DNA from: a virus
DNA: 49,040 nt
Reading direction: 5' to 3' (one strand)
IMG/VR virus record: IMGVR_UViG_3300015371_000060
Coordinates: 1-49,040 of that record
Positions 18,901 through 26,626 of this stretch are shown piece by piece; position 1 is the stretch's first letter, and each line of letters opens with the position of its first letter. The notes beneath the pieces are model-generated. The model ran no database searches and was not told the origin of the DNA. It was given only the letters and a program-made list of their open reading frames with translations. Made by a program: the position numbers and the translations under genes.

Positions 18901-20265
18901 GACCCGGACCCCGAGGTTCAAGTCCCCGGTGGTCAGGTTGGGCGAGTACGCCGTGTCCTGGGCTGCCAGAGCCGTGCTTCCGGACTCAGTTCCATCAGCA
19001 TAGAAGCGGTACGCCGCCTGGGAGATGGTCGCCGCGTTCTTGGTGACGTTGATCGTCGGTGTGACCGAGTAGGTCATCGTCGTGTCGACCGACGTCGGGA
19101 CGACGCGGAACTTCAGGACGAAGCCGTTGCCCATCTGGGTCCGGTCGGCATAGAGCGTGTACAGCAACTCGGTGAAGTTGTTGCCACCCCACCCGACGTC
19201 GTCGGCTACAGCGTCCTCGGAGACCTTGCCCGCCACGAACGTCCCCGTGCCACCGGTCAACTTGTTGGTCGTCGCCTGTCCATCAGTGGTTCCGGAATCA
19301 GGGAACGGCTGCACATAGCCAGAACCCAATACGACGTTGTTCCACGGTCCCGAGGACTCCTGGACCTGGAGCGTCCAGTCCTCCGTCGAGGCGACAGCCT
19401 GGGCCGACGTCGACTGCAAGCGGATCCGCAACTGGCCGAAGAAGTCATTCGGTGAGGCGTCATAGGCGAAGGCGGTGTCCTGAGCGGCAATGGCGGTCCC
19501 CGCCGACTCCGAGCCACCCGAAGCGTAGAAGCGGTACGCCGCCTGCGTGACGAGAGCGGGCGCGTACGCCTGGAGAATCGTGACGATCGAGCCGTTGCCA
19601 GCGGTCAGGGCAGCCGCTGCGTTGTACGTCTGATGATTGGCGCCGGTGAGGATCTTGTACTGGATGAGGCCGAAGTTGTTGGTGGCAGCACTGCTGCCCG
19701 TCGAGCCGAGGGAGACACCGGCCGACCACGACCCTCCGGTGGTGTCGGTGTCCGAAGTGCCGAACGAGGAAGCGTTCGACTGGAACATGAAACCAACAGC
19801 AAGATCACCAATGACTGGGGTCGTGCCGGTCGTCGTTGCCGAGGCAGCGGTCGTCGTCGTTGAGTAGTTGGTGCCAGCCGTCGAGCGAGTCAGAGCAAAC
19901 AGGCCTGAGAACTCCAGCGCCTGGGTGGCCTTCATCACCGTCGAAGAGTCGAGGGTTGCGGTGTAGCCAGCCACCGGCCAGGCGACCGTCGTCCGGATGG
20001 CCCACAACTCACCGGAGGCGAACGCCCCCGCCGATGTCGACGTCGAACGGGCCGCACCCAGGAACACCCACGAGGCCGTCTCACCAGCGGCGACACCGAT
20101 GCTGCTGACAACAGGCTTGCTCGCTACGGCAGCGTTGTCGAACAGGATCCCGGCGATGATCGTGTTCCCCGCCGGGACGATCGTTGACAGGTTGACGGCG
20201 ATCGTCGTGCCCGCCGCCTTGATCGGCGTGGCGGCTGTGTGGTTCTTGACGAAGGCGACGGCCAC
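15949..20265 (-). CDS. Giant repetitive tail adhesin (1438 residues)
   Basis: The largest gene in the window. Residues 1 to about 740 are Thr/Ser-rich beta domains in which two blocks begin alike (AAYRFYASGG, AAYRFYADGT). Residues about 790-965 look like a concanavalin A-like jelly roll (DTFDRADTTEP, YVEVDLPSG, LTLYRNGVQVAT). About 23 copies of a 20-residue unit with core LTSTSxLTATGxR cover residues about 742-780 and 967-1405. The C-terminus YLGTAKATKVYLGTVQVW is a known phage-fibre ending. A long host-binding or virion-surface fibre is the best interpretation. Start is GTG at 20265; no strong ribosome site is seen. Confidence 0.85.
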   Translation of the reverse strand: MAVAFVKNHTAATPIKAAGTTIAVNLSTIVPAGNTIIAGILFDNAAVASKPVVSSIGVAAGETASWVFLGAARSTSTSAGAFASGELWAIRTTVAWPVAGYTATLDSSTVMKATQALEFSGLFALTRSTAGTNYSTTTTAASATTTGTTPVIGDLAVGFMFQSNASSFGTSDTDTTGGSWSAGVSLGSTGSSAATNNFGLIQYKILTGANHQTYNAAAALTAGNGSIVTILQAYAPALVTQAAYRFYASGGSESAGTAIAAQDTAFAYDASPNDFFGQLRIRLQSTSAQAVASTEDWTLQVQESSGPWNNVVLGSGYVQPFPDSGTTDGQATTNKLTGGTGTFVAGKVSEDAVADDVGWGGNNFTELLYTLYADRTQMGNGFVLKFRVVPTSVDTTMTYSVTPTINVTKNAATISQAAYRFYADGTESGSTALAAQDTAYSPNLTTGDLNLGVRVRLQTTNNALNEIYFTYELQYDLNNAGVWKTPQVLIDAYTAQTTANALTTDIVRTAQSFIGNGNAMSKTRFMLWSNPLSGPTVTSKIYSDNAGKPGTVVASSTTTIPTSSLPTSAGTWFEFAFAPFTLANGTKYWAAIECTTIPGGESVIYGVAPTGAHSGEQYTYLVSFSDWLSTSNDVVFQVLGGDPHVAVYDSASLTNDAAISAARLTGGTGSMQVGRVSEDGVVDVTAAWGNNNFTEFLYSVTLKAAALAHNDIIKFRITRNGTTTGVTYTVTPTLNIVLVTGPSGSGTMTSTSSLTATGQRQALRSLTLNAVATLSAAETRKSFGTFSGALAYSDTFDRADTTEPVSAGVGLGANWIGEGYKISSNAALRTGSSPAAWYQTAAPNDQYVEVDLPSGSTSDSGCLVRGSTNNSITNGYGSCYVGMLDSSSGGAKAWIMKYTSGSFVGFLADVAITPITGAVTLRLTAVGSLLTLYRNGVQVATATDSAHTGQWIGMQEGGSTPQILAWRGGTFGVLTSTSSLSSTARRTAAFSAGTIGSTTSSLTLTSKRGGTSAIVLPSTSSVVGTGVRQSRSTAALVSTATLTVTGFGVRAGQGTALLTATGTLTATGKAQHLGSLLLTSTTALSITSRRQALSTASLSAAAMLTITSKRAALGSGTVGSTGSTVVTGRRTADRSAGSFGSTSTLTATARRTAARSLSLTSTSTLTAEGFRPPAADGVIDNFGATSSLSATGVRRSSGSILLGATSGFATQQKRESRSTAALTAVTALTSTSTRGSQGTATLGSSAALSTTSRRVASHSLSMSASSHFVVAGNLMGLGSLTLSSVATLHGVGFRPMAFGGAAFLSATGSLTATGRGQRTGVATLHATSGFAPGVGARGGAGVGLPISASSSLSSVGTKHSLSSILLTASGDILATGAIFIPPHAEGDAALAATSSLVAHGRVPPANVGIILNDAYAIYLGTAKATKVYLGTVQVWPKE
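16050..17367 (-). repeat. Array of about 21 imperfect 60-bp coding repeats in the adhesin gene
   Basis: The C-terminal third of the adhesin gene consists of back-to-back units of about 60 bases, each encoding 19-21 residues with the shape S-x-x-L-x-S-T-S-x-L-T-x-T-x-x-R. Clear examples are GSLLLTSTTALSITSRRQAL followed at once by STASLSAAAMLTITSKRAAL. The copies have diverged at DNA level, so they are old or under selection, and no copy is identical to its neighbour. Confidence 0.85.
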
Positions 20266-20276
20266 CGTCGCACCAA

Positions 20277-20630
20277 TCAGTCGAAGGCGACTGTGGCGGA
20301 AGTCACCTGATACGTGCCCTGCGCGCCGTACGGTCCCTCGGAGGCGGCAAAGGCTCCGGAACCACCACGGGTGCCCGCCGTCGAGGCGGTCATGAAGGCA
20401 TAGTGCGAGACCGTGGCACCGGCGGGGATGTCAAAGGTCTGCGCCGCCGAGATGGATGCATCACCGTTGGCCGAGGCGCCGAAGGTGACCTGCTTGCGGG
20501 CGTAGGCCGGGGAACCTCCGGCGATCTCGGACCCGGCACCAGTGGGGTCGCCGTTGTAGAGGGCGAGCCAGGTGTAGGCGCTCTTCCAGGCGTCGCAGGC
20601 GGTGTTGAGGCCAGCAGAGGTCAAAGGCAT
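20277..20630 (-). CDS. Conserved phage virion protein (tail/fibre-associated)
   Basis: A 117-residue protein with AYTWLALYNGDPTGAGSE near the N-terminus and YARKQVTFGAS after it. This 'TWisLhtgDPg.tG.sEi.g..YaR..v' pattern is widespread in phage tail-region proteins next to fibres. The end TYQVTSATVAFD is a beta-strand. The ATG at 20630 is preceded by GAGGAG, which decides it over a longer unsupported frame. Function is not established. Confidence 0.8.
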   Translation of the reverse strand: MPLTSAGLNTACDAWKSAYTWLALYNGDPTGAGSEIAGGSPAYARKQVTFGASANGDASISAAQTFDIPAGATVSHYAFMTASTAGTRGGSGAFAASEGPYGAQGTYQVTSATVAFD

Positions 20631-20640
20631 TGAAGGCTCC

Positions 20641-20868
20641 TCATGGGGCTGTGATGACGTACAACGTTTCGGCGTCGTAGGTGTCGAGGTTGTTGTATTC
20701 AGTCTGCGTGCCAGACCACCACTCTGGTGTGACACCAGGCTTCCCCGGAGGACCGGGAATGCCACCGGGCGCCGACACGACCTGCGTGGTCCCGGTGTTG
20801 GCCACGACCTGCGCAACAGCAGGCGTCATGGCTGTTACCACAACAGTGGGCGGTGGAGCGGGGATCAC
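20641..20868 (-). CDS. Small fibre-associated protein with collagen-like motif
   Basis: A 75-residue protein. It contains GIPGPPGKPG, a short collagen-like Gly-x-y run, and ends TEYNNLDTYDAETLYVITAP, a C-terminal pattern ('eYd.l...d.nTlYvIt') shared by many phage tail-tip or fibre attachment proteins. GTG start at 20868 overlaps the upstream stop (GTGA). It is probably a trimerising linker between fibre parts. Confidence 0.72.
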   Translation of the reverse strand: MIPAPPPTVVVTAMTPAVAQVVANTGTTQVVSAPGGIPGPPGKPGVTPEWWSGTQTEYNNLDTYDAETLYVITAP

Positions 20869-21557
20869 AGCGTCACCTGCTGACCAACCCGAGCCTTCCC
20901 CGAGAGCATCGTCCTGGGATAGGCGTAGTACAGCGTGCCGTCGTCGGTGTTGGTCTGGAGGTCCCAGAAGTACTCGCCGGGGTAGAACGTCGTGCCCGAG
21001 AGCGTCACCATGGTGCCCGGCGGCATGGTGGCCGTGCGCGGCATGAATGTTGCCGTCACCAGGAAGTCAGTCATCAGGATGCCAATCGGCCGCACCGGGG
21101 GCCACCAGTAGCCGTAGCGCTGCCAGTACTTAGTGCGGACCTGCGAGGCCCAGGTGGCTTGGACCCAGGGGATCTGGGTGGTGACAGGCGGCTCGCTGTC
21201 ATCAACATCGGTGTAGGTCCACTGTCCGTTGCCGTCATCAGCCCACCCGGCACCGACCGGCTGCTCCTCGACATAGGCCATGCCCTGGAACAAGAAGGCG
21301 AACACGGCCCAGTCACCAGCGGTATACGCCAGGTCCCGGGAGCCCGGGAGCAGTGACGAGACGCCTCCGTCGCCCCCCGAAGAACCCCCCGAGCCTCCAG
21401 GGGCGACGAAGCCGCTGCCCGGGATGCCGGGCGTCACGAACGCATTGGCGTAGGGGGAGTGCTCGACACCTTCCATCTGGACGGCGCTCGACAGTGCGAT
21501 CAGTGTCGTCTCTCCTGATGTGACAACACCGGTTCCGAGTGCGTTGATGTCGGTCAC
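20865..21557 (-). CDS. Hypothetical virion protein
   Basis: A 230-residue protein with a Gly/Ser-rich linker near residues 50-68 and a Trp/Tyr-rich core (WASQVRTKYWQRYGYWWPP). The C-terminal part is beta-rich and may be a tail or fibre surface domain. No family is recognised. Start is GTG 21557 with GGAGGG just upstream. It lies inside the block of adhesin genes, so a fibre role is likely by context only. Confidence 0.7.
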   Translation of the reverse strand: MTDINALGTGVVTSGETTLIALSSAVQMEGVEHSPYANAFVTPGIPGSGFVAPGGSGGSSGGDGGVSSLLPGSRDLAYTAGDWAVFAFLFQGMAYVEEQPVGAGWADDGNGQWTYTDVDDSEPPVTTQIPWVQATWASQVRTKYWQRYGYWWPPVRPIGILMTDFLVTATFMPRTATMPPGTMVTLSGTTFYPGEYFWDLQTNTDDGTLYYAYPRTMLSGKARVGQQVTL

Positions 21558-21567
21558 AGACCCTCCT

Positions 21568-23049
21568 CTAGGTACGGATCATCCAGTTCACACCGAGGAA
21601 CGGCGGCAGGGTGCTGATGGGCGCCCCACCGCCGACGACCTGCTCGGTCAGACCGACGAGCGAACCCGTGCTTGGTTCGACGTGCACGGTGTGGCTGTGG
21701 CCACCACCGACCGCCGTCACATGGGTGTGCTCGCTCCTCCCTGATGTGACTTCTACTCCAGTGGCGGCTCGTGTTGTTGCATCCACCTCCTGAACTGCCA
21801 CCGGGTGACTCGCGTCGTTGAATGGACCATCGAGGCGGCGTGTGCCGCCGAAGTACTTGGCGATGAACGCCCCACCACCGGCACCGTCTGCCCAGACGTG
21901 TGCATGTCCACCGTCTGCCACGTGATGCTCATGAGCACCTCCTGACAAGACGTCATGGGAATGGTCGGGCACGGCAATCGCCGTGGCGGCGTGCGTGTGC
22001 CCGGTGAGAGGGTTTGCCGCCACGTTGTGGCGATGCGGCGGCATGTTGTTCGTGCCAAGCGTGACCGTCGAGGATCCACCACGGTTCCCTACCGGTGCTT
22101 GCATCAACACGCTGTTACGAGCATCAGGAAGCCTGAAGTTGGAACCTTCTCTCCACTGCGGGAACTTGTCCCACAGCCTTCCTGAGACAGCCTGGGAGAC
22201 CACTCGCCCGTCGAGGATGAGCCAGCCGGGGTCTGCTTCCGCCGCCATGGTGGCAACGACAACACCGGCTGGCGTTGGGTCGGCTGCGATGTTCCCCCAT
22301 TCCGTACCGCTCCACAGCCAGAGCGTGCCATCACTGCGCTGGAAGAGGCCTCCAGCCACACCGCCAATCGGGAGCGTGTGCCCTCGGAGCAGATTGGTGC
22401 CGACAACAGTGCCGCGGGAGACGATGCTGTTGTCGGCTTCGACCGTCTCGGCCTGGAAGTTCCGGACGGCCAGATCACCGAGCACGGTGAGCCAGGTTCC
22501 GGAAGCAGTCACCCCGACCAGAGGCCAGTTGAGCGATCCATCGTGGCTGATGCTGAACTTGAACGTGGTCCCGGCAGTGTTGTAGACGGACACAATCGTG
22601 CCGTTGTCAATGGCAGTGGCCAACTTCAGCGGAAGCATGATCCGCTTGTCGGTGATGACTGACACACCGGCACCGACGTACACCGCCGCCAACACCATCC
22701 GGTCATCCGGGATCGCCGGGAAGACCGGGTTGGGGTTGGCCGTGCCCTGAAGGACTCCCACGACACCGCTCTGGTTCACTGTCACCAGGTCGAAGCGCGC
22801 CTCGGCGGTCACCGAGCCGATGAGGGCGATCGTCGCCGCCACAGGCACGATGACACCGTTGACGACGACAACACCCGTGGTCACATTGACCTGTGATGCC
22901 ACACCACCATCGGTGACCTGGCAGCCGGTGATGACACCGTACCGATGGTTGCCGAGGATGGTGAAGTCACCGGAATCAGGCTCGGCAACATCGAGGTTCC
23001 CGGCAACGTCCGGTGTGTTCTTGACGGTGAACCCAAGCAGGGCGACCAC
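21568..23049 (-). CDS. Tail collar/fibre-tip protein with His-x-His motifs
   Basis: A 493-residue protein. The N-terminal half is beta-rich (VNVTTGVVVVNGVIVPVA), as in baseplate-attached fibres. The C-terminal half has the tail-collar pattern: GWLILDGRVV, FRLPDARNSVLMQ, then many His motifs (HRHNV, HTHAA, HSHDV, HEHHV, HAHVW, HTHVT, HSHTV) and ends PPFLGVNWMIRT. In T4 gp12 and gp37, HxH motifs hold metal ions that tie three chains together at the receptor-binding tip. GTG start at 23049 has GAAGGAG upstream. Confidence 0.85.
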   Translation of the reverse strand: MVALLGFTVKNTPDVAGNLDVAEPDSGDFTILGNHRYGVITGCQVTDGGVASQVNVTTGVVVVNGVIVPVAATIALIGSVTAEARFDLVTVNQSGVVGVLQGTANPNPVFPAIPDDRMVLAAVYVGAGVSVITDKRIMLPLKLATAIDNGTIVSVYNTAGTTFKFSISHDGSLNWPLVGVTASGTWLTVLGDLAVRNFQAETVEADNSIVSRGTVVGTNLLRGHTLPIGGVAGGLFQRSDGTLWLWSGTEWGNIAADPTPAGVVVATMAAEADPGWLILDGRVVSQAVSGRLWDKFPQWREGSNFRLPDARNSVLMQAPVGNRGGSSTVTLGTNNMPPHRHNVAANPLTGHTHAATAIAVPDHSHDVLSGGAHEHHVADGGHAHVWADGAGGGAFIAKYFGGTRRLDGPFNDASHPVAVQEVDATTRAATGVEVTSGRSEHTHVTAVGGGHSHTVHVEPSTGSLVGLTEQVVGGGAPISTLPPFLGVNWMIRT

Positions 23050-23059
23050 GGGGGCTCCT

Positions 23060-23950
23060 TCAGGCCGGACGCGGATAGTTCATGACACCAGCACGGTTCT
23101 TGCCCGCCGCCTCGGCTTCCAGGACAGCGTCGTACTCCTCCGGGTTGGCGTCGATGTACTCGGTGATCTCGGACACGGTGTAGTCAGCCGGATCGAATAC
23201 CCGGTACGCCTCCAGTTGGTTGAGCAAGGTGGTGCGGTTCTTGCCCGCCGCCTCGGCGGCATAGATGTCCTCCACCTCATCCGGATGCGCTTCGACGTAC
23301 TCCACCACCTCAGGCACCGTGTGGTCAGCAGGATCGAACGGCCCTGTTGACTCATCAAGAGCCATGGTCTCCTCGCCACCGCCACCTTCCTCGACCATCA
23401 TCGGGCTGGTGGTGGCAACAGCGGTGATGGTGATCGGGTACGAACCCGCTGCCGGAGTACCGGTCGAGGTCGCCGTGCCACCGGAAGCAGCCGACGTGAC
23501 GTTCGCCGCCGTGTCAGCGAAGGTGAACGTCGTGCCCGAGGGCGTGCTGGCAACGACCCAGGTGCCATCGAACGGAGCGCCAACACCGGCCACGATGACC
23601 TGCTGGCCGATGGCGAAGCCGTGGGCCACCGTTGTGGTGAGGGTGGCGACGTTGCTCGTCAGCGCCTTGTTGGAGATGGTGCGCTGCGTGTCGGTGACCG
23701 TGAGCGTCGCCGTCTTGGACCCCGCCGTGGCGTAGGTGACCTGCGTCGGTGCCTTCACGGTCTGGGGCGTCGGCGTGCCGTTGGGCGGGAACGCCCACGA
23801 GAAGTCCTGATCGGCACGTGTGGACGTCGAGTTGAGGCTGAAGGTCCATTTCAACCCGTTGTTGGCTGCGGCGTCGGCATTGACGGTTGATGTGGCAACA
23901 GTGCCCTTCGAGCCCCAGGTGTTGGGACCGTGGACAGCGATGATGCTCAT
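23060..23950 (-). CDS. Head decoration or surface protein with PKD domain and duplicated C-terminal unit
   Basis: A 296-residue protein. Residues about 30-90 resemble a PKD/Ig domain (YATAGSKTATLTVTDT). Residues about 95-170 form a second beta domain with AHGFAIGQQVIVAGVG and FDGTWVV, common in phage structural proteins. The C-terminus has two tandem copies of a helical unit of about 42 residues: FDPADHTVPEVVEYV...AGKNRTTLL and FDPADYTVSEITEYI...AGKNRAGVM. Located just after the capsid gene, it may be a head fibre or decoration protein, but a tail role is not excluded. ATG 23950 has GGAGG upstream. Confidence 0.78.
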   Translation of the reverse strand: MSIIAVHGPNTWGSKGTVATSTVNADAAANNGLKWTFSLNSTSTRADQDFSWAFPPNGTPTPQTVKAPTQVTYATAGSKTATLTVTDTQRTISNKALTSNVATLTTTVAHGFAIGQQVIVAGVGAPFDGTWVVASTPSGTTFTFADTAANVTSAASGGTATSTGTPAAGSYPITITAVATTSPMMVEEGGGGEETMALDESTGPFDPADHTVPEVVEYVEAHPDEVEDIYAAEAAGKNRTTLLNQLEAYRVFDPADYTVSEITEYIDANPEEYDAVLEAEAAGKNRAGVMNYPRPA

Positions 23951-23958
23951 TGGGCCTC

Positions 23959-24258
23959 CTAGCCCCTGAAGGGCATCTCCATCAGGAGATCCCGGTCGAA
24001 CAAGATCTGGGCCACCCGCTCGGGCACCCGGTAGCGCGTCCCTGCCTTGAAGTCGAACGAGTCCTCACCGATCGTCATCTGCTCGATGGTGATGTTCGGC
24101 CGGATGATGTAGCCGACAGCACCCTGCGGTGCCTGAAGTGGCACCTCGTGCACCTCGTCCACGATCAGCGGCTTCTCGAAGATGCCGTTCAGCGTGCCCA
24201 GGGTGGGCTCTTCGTCAGGCTCGGTCTGCTGCTGCGGTTGCTGCCGTGCTGTCGCCAT
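23959..24258 (-). CDS. Small head-region protein
   Basis: A 99-residue protein with a Gln-rich start and RVPERVAQILFDRDLLMEMP near the end. No family is recognised. It follows the major capsid gene across a hairpin at 24281-24308. The leader AACAAGGAGAA puts AAGGAG seven bases before the ATG at 24258, so the longer frame to 24312 is rejected. It might be a head-completion or decoration protein. Confidence 0.72.
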   Translation of the reverse strand: MATARQQPQQQTEPDEEPTLGTLNGIFEKPLIVDEVHEVPLQAPQGAVGYIIRPNITIEQMTIGEDSFDFKAGTRYRVPERVAQILFDRDLLMEMPFRG

Positions 24259-24280
24259 CAACATTCTCCTTGTTACGAGA

Positions 24281-24308
24281 ACCGGGGAGGCCCGAAAGCC
24301 TCCCCGGT
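24281..24308. other. Perfect 11-bp hairpin between capsid and next gene
   Basis: ACCGGGGAGGC at 24281-24291 and its exact complement at 24298-24308 flank a six-base loop. In the direction of transcription it lies right after the capsid stop and has no following T-run. It could be a partial terminator or an mRNA-end protector that keeps capsid message abundant. The ribosome site of the next gene follows at once. Confidence 0.7.
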
Positions 24309-24337
24309 CCATGCGCCATAGAGCGGATCGTACCCGC

Positions 24338-25660
24338 TCAGTTGGTGATGATCCGAACCACCGCCGCGTCGGTCACGGTGCCAAAGCCCCAGATGCCGTA
24401 CCACGCCAGGGCGTGCTCACGACCGAAGTCGAGCACGCCGCCGTCACGCAGTTCGACGGGGAGGCTGATGGCATGCCCGAAGGCGTTGTCACCGACCATC
24501 AGCGCCTCGAAGGCGCCGGGGAGTGGCGTCGGCCAGGTCTGGCCCCAGCCCGGTGTTGCCACATCACCAGGACCGAGATCCTGGTACGACGAACCGGCAA
24601 CTTGCTCGATGTCGTCACCAGCCCCGCCCTCACCGGTCTTCCCGAAGGTGTCACGCCAGAAGGTCTGGAGCACCGAGGGGTCGTCGCCGGTCGGGGTGAG
24701 GTTGGTCGAGGTGCCGGTGCCGATGCCGACCGGAGCGCCGATCTGGGTGGTCTCGATGAAGACCACGTCGTTGATCCGGCCGATCTCGCCCAGCATGAAG
24801 TTGCCCGGCGCCGCGTACTTGGTGACCTCGATCCACTCCGGGGTGTCCCGAAGGCGCCGTGCCTGGTGCGGGTGCACGAAGCAGACGTAGGTCTCACCGA
24901 GGCGAGGGATGTTCTTGGAGGCCAGGGCCTCCACGGCATCCTTCACCGAGTGCGGGTGGAGGTAGAACGGCCCACCCGAGGGCGCCGTCCCGGCCACCGT
25001 GGCCCACGTGCCGACCGTGCCGGGCTCGTACACGCCGTACCCGGCGTTGATGGCAGCAGGCTTGGCGTAGCCGTAGACCTCCGACGTCGACCGCTGGAGC
25101 GTCGTGCGCGCCTGCGTGTCGAGGTAGAGCGCCATGTTGCGCCCGAGGAGCCGAGATGCTGATGCCATCACATCATCGAAGGAAGCGTTGAGGAGCAGTT
25201 CGCTGACGGCAACAGCGAAGCCCTGCTCGGCCACCTTGATGTTGTACTGCTGGGCGGACAGACCGTGGGTCCGCATGCGCACACCCTCCACCAGCGGTCC
25301 CGCCGGGACCGGGAGGTTGTTGTAACGCATGAAGTTGACAGTCAGACCCGGCATGACGCCGAGTTCAGTCTTCTTCACCGCGAACTGCTCGAACCGCAGC
25401 ACCGGCATCGCCTGGAACAAGATCTCCTTGCTCCAGATCGTCTGGATCGCTGGCCCGAGCATGGTCGAAGGGTTGGTGGCACCAGTCGCCGGAGCGACGC
25501 CGTACCCAAGGCCCGTCTGGTTGGCACCAACCGCCGCGGCTGCGTCGTAGCCAGCAGCAGGCTGGTAGATGGAGTTGGTCGCACCGGCTGCCACCTGCGG
25601 GGTACCGGTGATCGCAGTGTTCTGCGGGAATGGGGAACCGAGCGGGGCCGGTCCGGCCAT
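24338..25660 (-). CDS. Major capsid protein (N4 gp56-like family)
   Basis: A 440-residue protein, normal size for the family. It shows the HK97-fold N4 gp56-like pattern: TIWSKEILFQAMPVLRFEQF near residue 75, PAGPLVEGVR, YVCFVHPHQARRLRD near residue 250, and NFMLGEIGRINDVVFIETT. ATG 25660 is preceded by AGGAGGG. It is downstream of the scaffold and portal genes, as usual. It forms the icosahedral shell of the head. Confidence 0.92.
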   Translation of the reverse strand: MAGPAPLGSPFPQNTAITGTPQVAAGATNSIYQPAAGYDAAAAVGANQTGLGYGVAPATGATNPSTMLGPAIQTIWSKEILFQAMPVLRFEQFAVKKTELGVMPGLTVNFMRYNNLPVPAGPLVEGVRMRTHGLSAQQYNIKVAEQGFAVAVSELLLNASFDDVMASASRLLGRNMALYLDTQARTTLQRSTSEVYGYAKPAAINAGYGVYEPGTVGTWATVAGTAPSGGPFYLHPHSVKDAVEALASKNIPRLGETYVCFVHPHQARRLRDTPEWIEVTKYAAPGNFMLGEIGRINDVVFIETTQIGAPVGIGTGTSTNLTPTGDDPSVLQTFWRDTFGKTGEGGAGDDIEQVAGSSYQDLGPGDVATPGWGQTWPTPLPGAFEALMVGDNAFGHAISLPVELRDGGVLDFGREHALAWYGIWGFGTVTDAAVVRIITN

Positions 25661-25696
25661 GGAGCCCTCCTAAGGGACGTTCGTTGTTGACGGTTA

Positions 25697-26557
25697 CTAC
25701 CGGCGTCGCGCTTGCGACGCTGACTGCATCAGCCGGTCCCGGTACTTCGTGTACGTCGCCATATCCATCGACCGGATGTCATCCGGCGTCAACGTCTCGA
25801 ACGTCGTCTGTTGCTCCATAGGCCCCGAAGGTGGCGCCGTGACGGCGGTCCCCCGGTACTGCTGGCGCTGCGAGGTTACAGCACCTTGAACGGACGCGAG
25901 GATCTGCGCCGTCCGCGCCTTCATCAACTCGATGCTGGCGTCGATCTCCGCTTCGTTGTTGCCGGTGATCAGATCCCGCAGTTCGGGCATGATCCACTCG
26001 GCTTCCTGGTCGACCCGAGCCCGCTGGTAGTTCACCAACTCGTTGAAGCGGCGCTCCTGCTCCAGCACGGCCCGGTCACGCTCACGCTCTGCTTCCAACG
26101 ACTGGAAGCGTTGCGACCACTCATGCTCCTTGGTCTCCAGGAGCGAGCGGACGTCCATCTCCTCCTCACGCTTCTTGCGATCAGCCTCCTCGCGGGCTCG
26201 AAGTTCGTCAGCGATGGCGGCTTCCCGGGCCTCCCGCTCCTGCTGGAGGGTCTTCAGTTGGGTGTCCATCTCATCGATGCGCCCGTACAACTTGTCCTTC
26301 TCCTCCCGGCGGATGCGAGCCACATCCTCCTCGGTGAAGAGACGCTGACCTCCGGCGGTGTAACCGCCACCAGCAGCCGTCCCGGCCCCAACGCCCTGCC
26401 CAGGGTTGATCAGGCCGCTGTTACTATTTGCAACTTGGCCTGGCTGGAGATCGGCATAGGTGACCGGTGGCTGGCGGGGATCCGTGCCCACAAGTACGCC
26501 CTGAGCAGGGGTTTCAGGGGGCAGGCCACCGGCGCCTTCCGCAGCAGTACCTGACAT
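25697..26557 (-). CDS. Scaffolding protein (coiled-coil)
   Basis: A 286-residue protein. The N-terminal 70 residues are disordered (Gly/Pro/Ala-rich). Residues about 80-185 form a long charged coiled coil (EKDKLYGRIDEMDTQLKTL, EEADRKKREEEMDVRSLL). It ends in a basic tail (QSASQARRR), the region scaffolds use to bind the shell. It sits between portal and capsid genes, as expected. GGAGG five bases before the ATG at 26557 favours this start over a GTG at 26599. Confidence 0.85.
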   Translation of the reverse strand: MSGTAAEGAGGLPPETPAQGVLVGTDPRQPPVTYADLQPGQVANSNSGLINPGQGVGAGTAAGGGYTAGGQRLFTEEDVARIRREEKDKLYGRIDEMDTQLKTLQQEREAREAAIADELRAREEADRKKREEEMDVRSLLETKEHEWSQRFQSLEAERERDRAVLEQERRFNELVNYQRARVDQEAEWIMPELRDLITGNNEAEIDASIELMKARTAQILASVQGAVTSQRQQYRGTAVTAPPSGPMEQQTTFETLTPDDIRSMDMATYTKYRDRLMQSASQARRR

Positions 26558-26626
26558 CATGTCCTCCGTCGAGTTGTCCGTATACGCGAAGGATGCCACA
26601 ACGTCGCTGATGAGGGCTATACCCCG

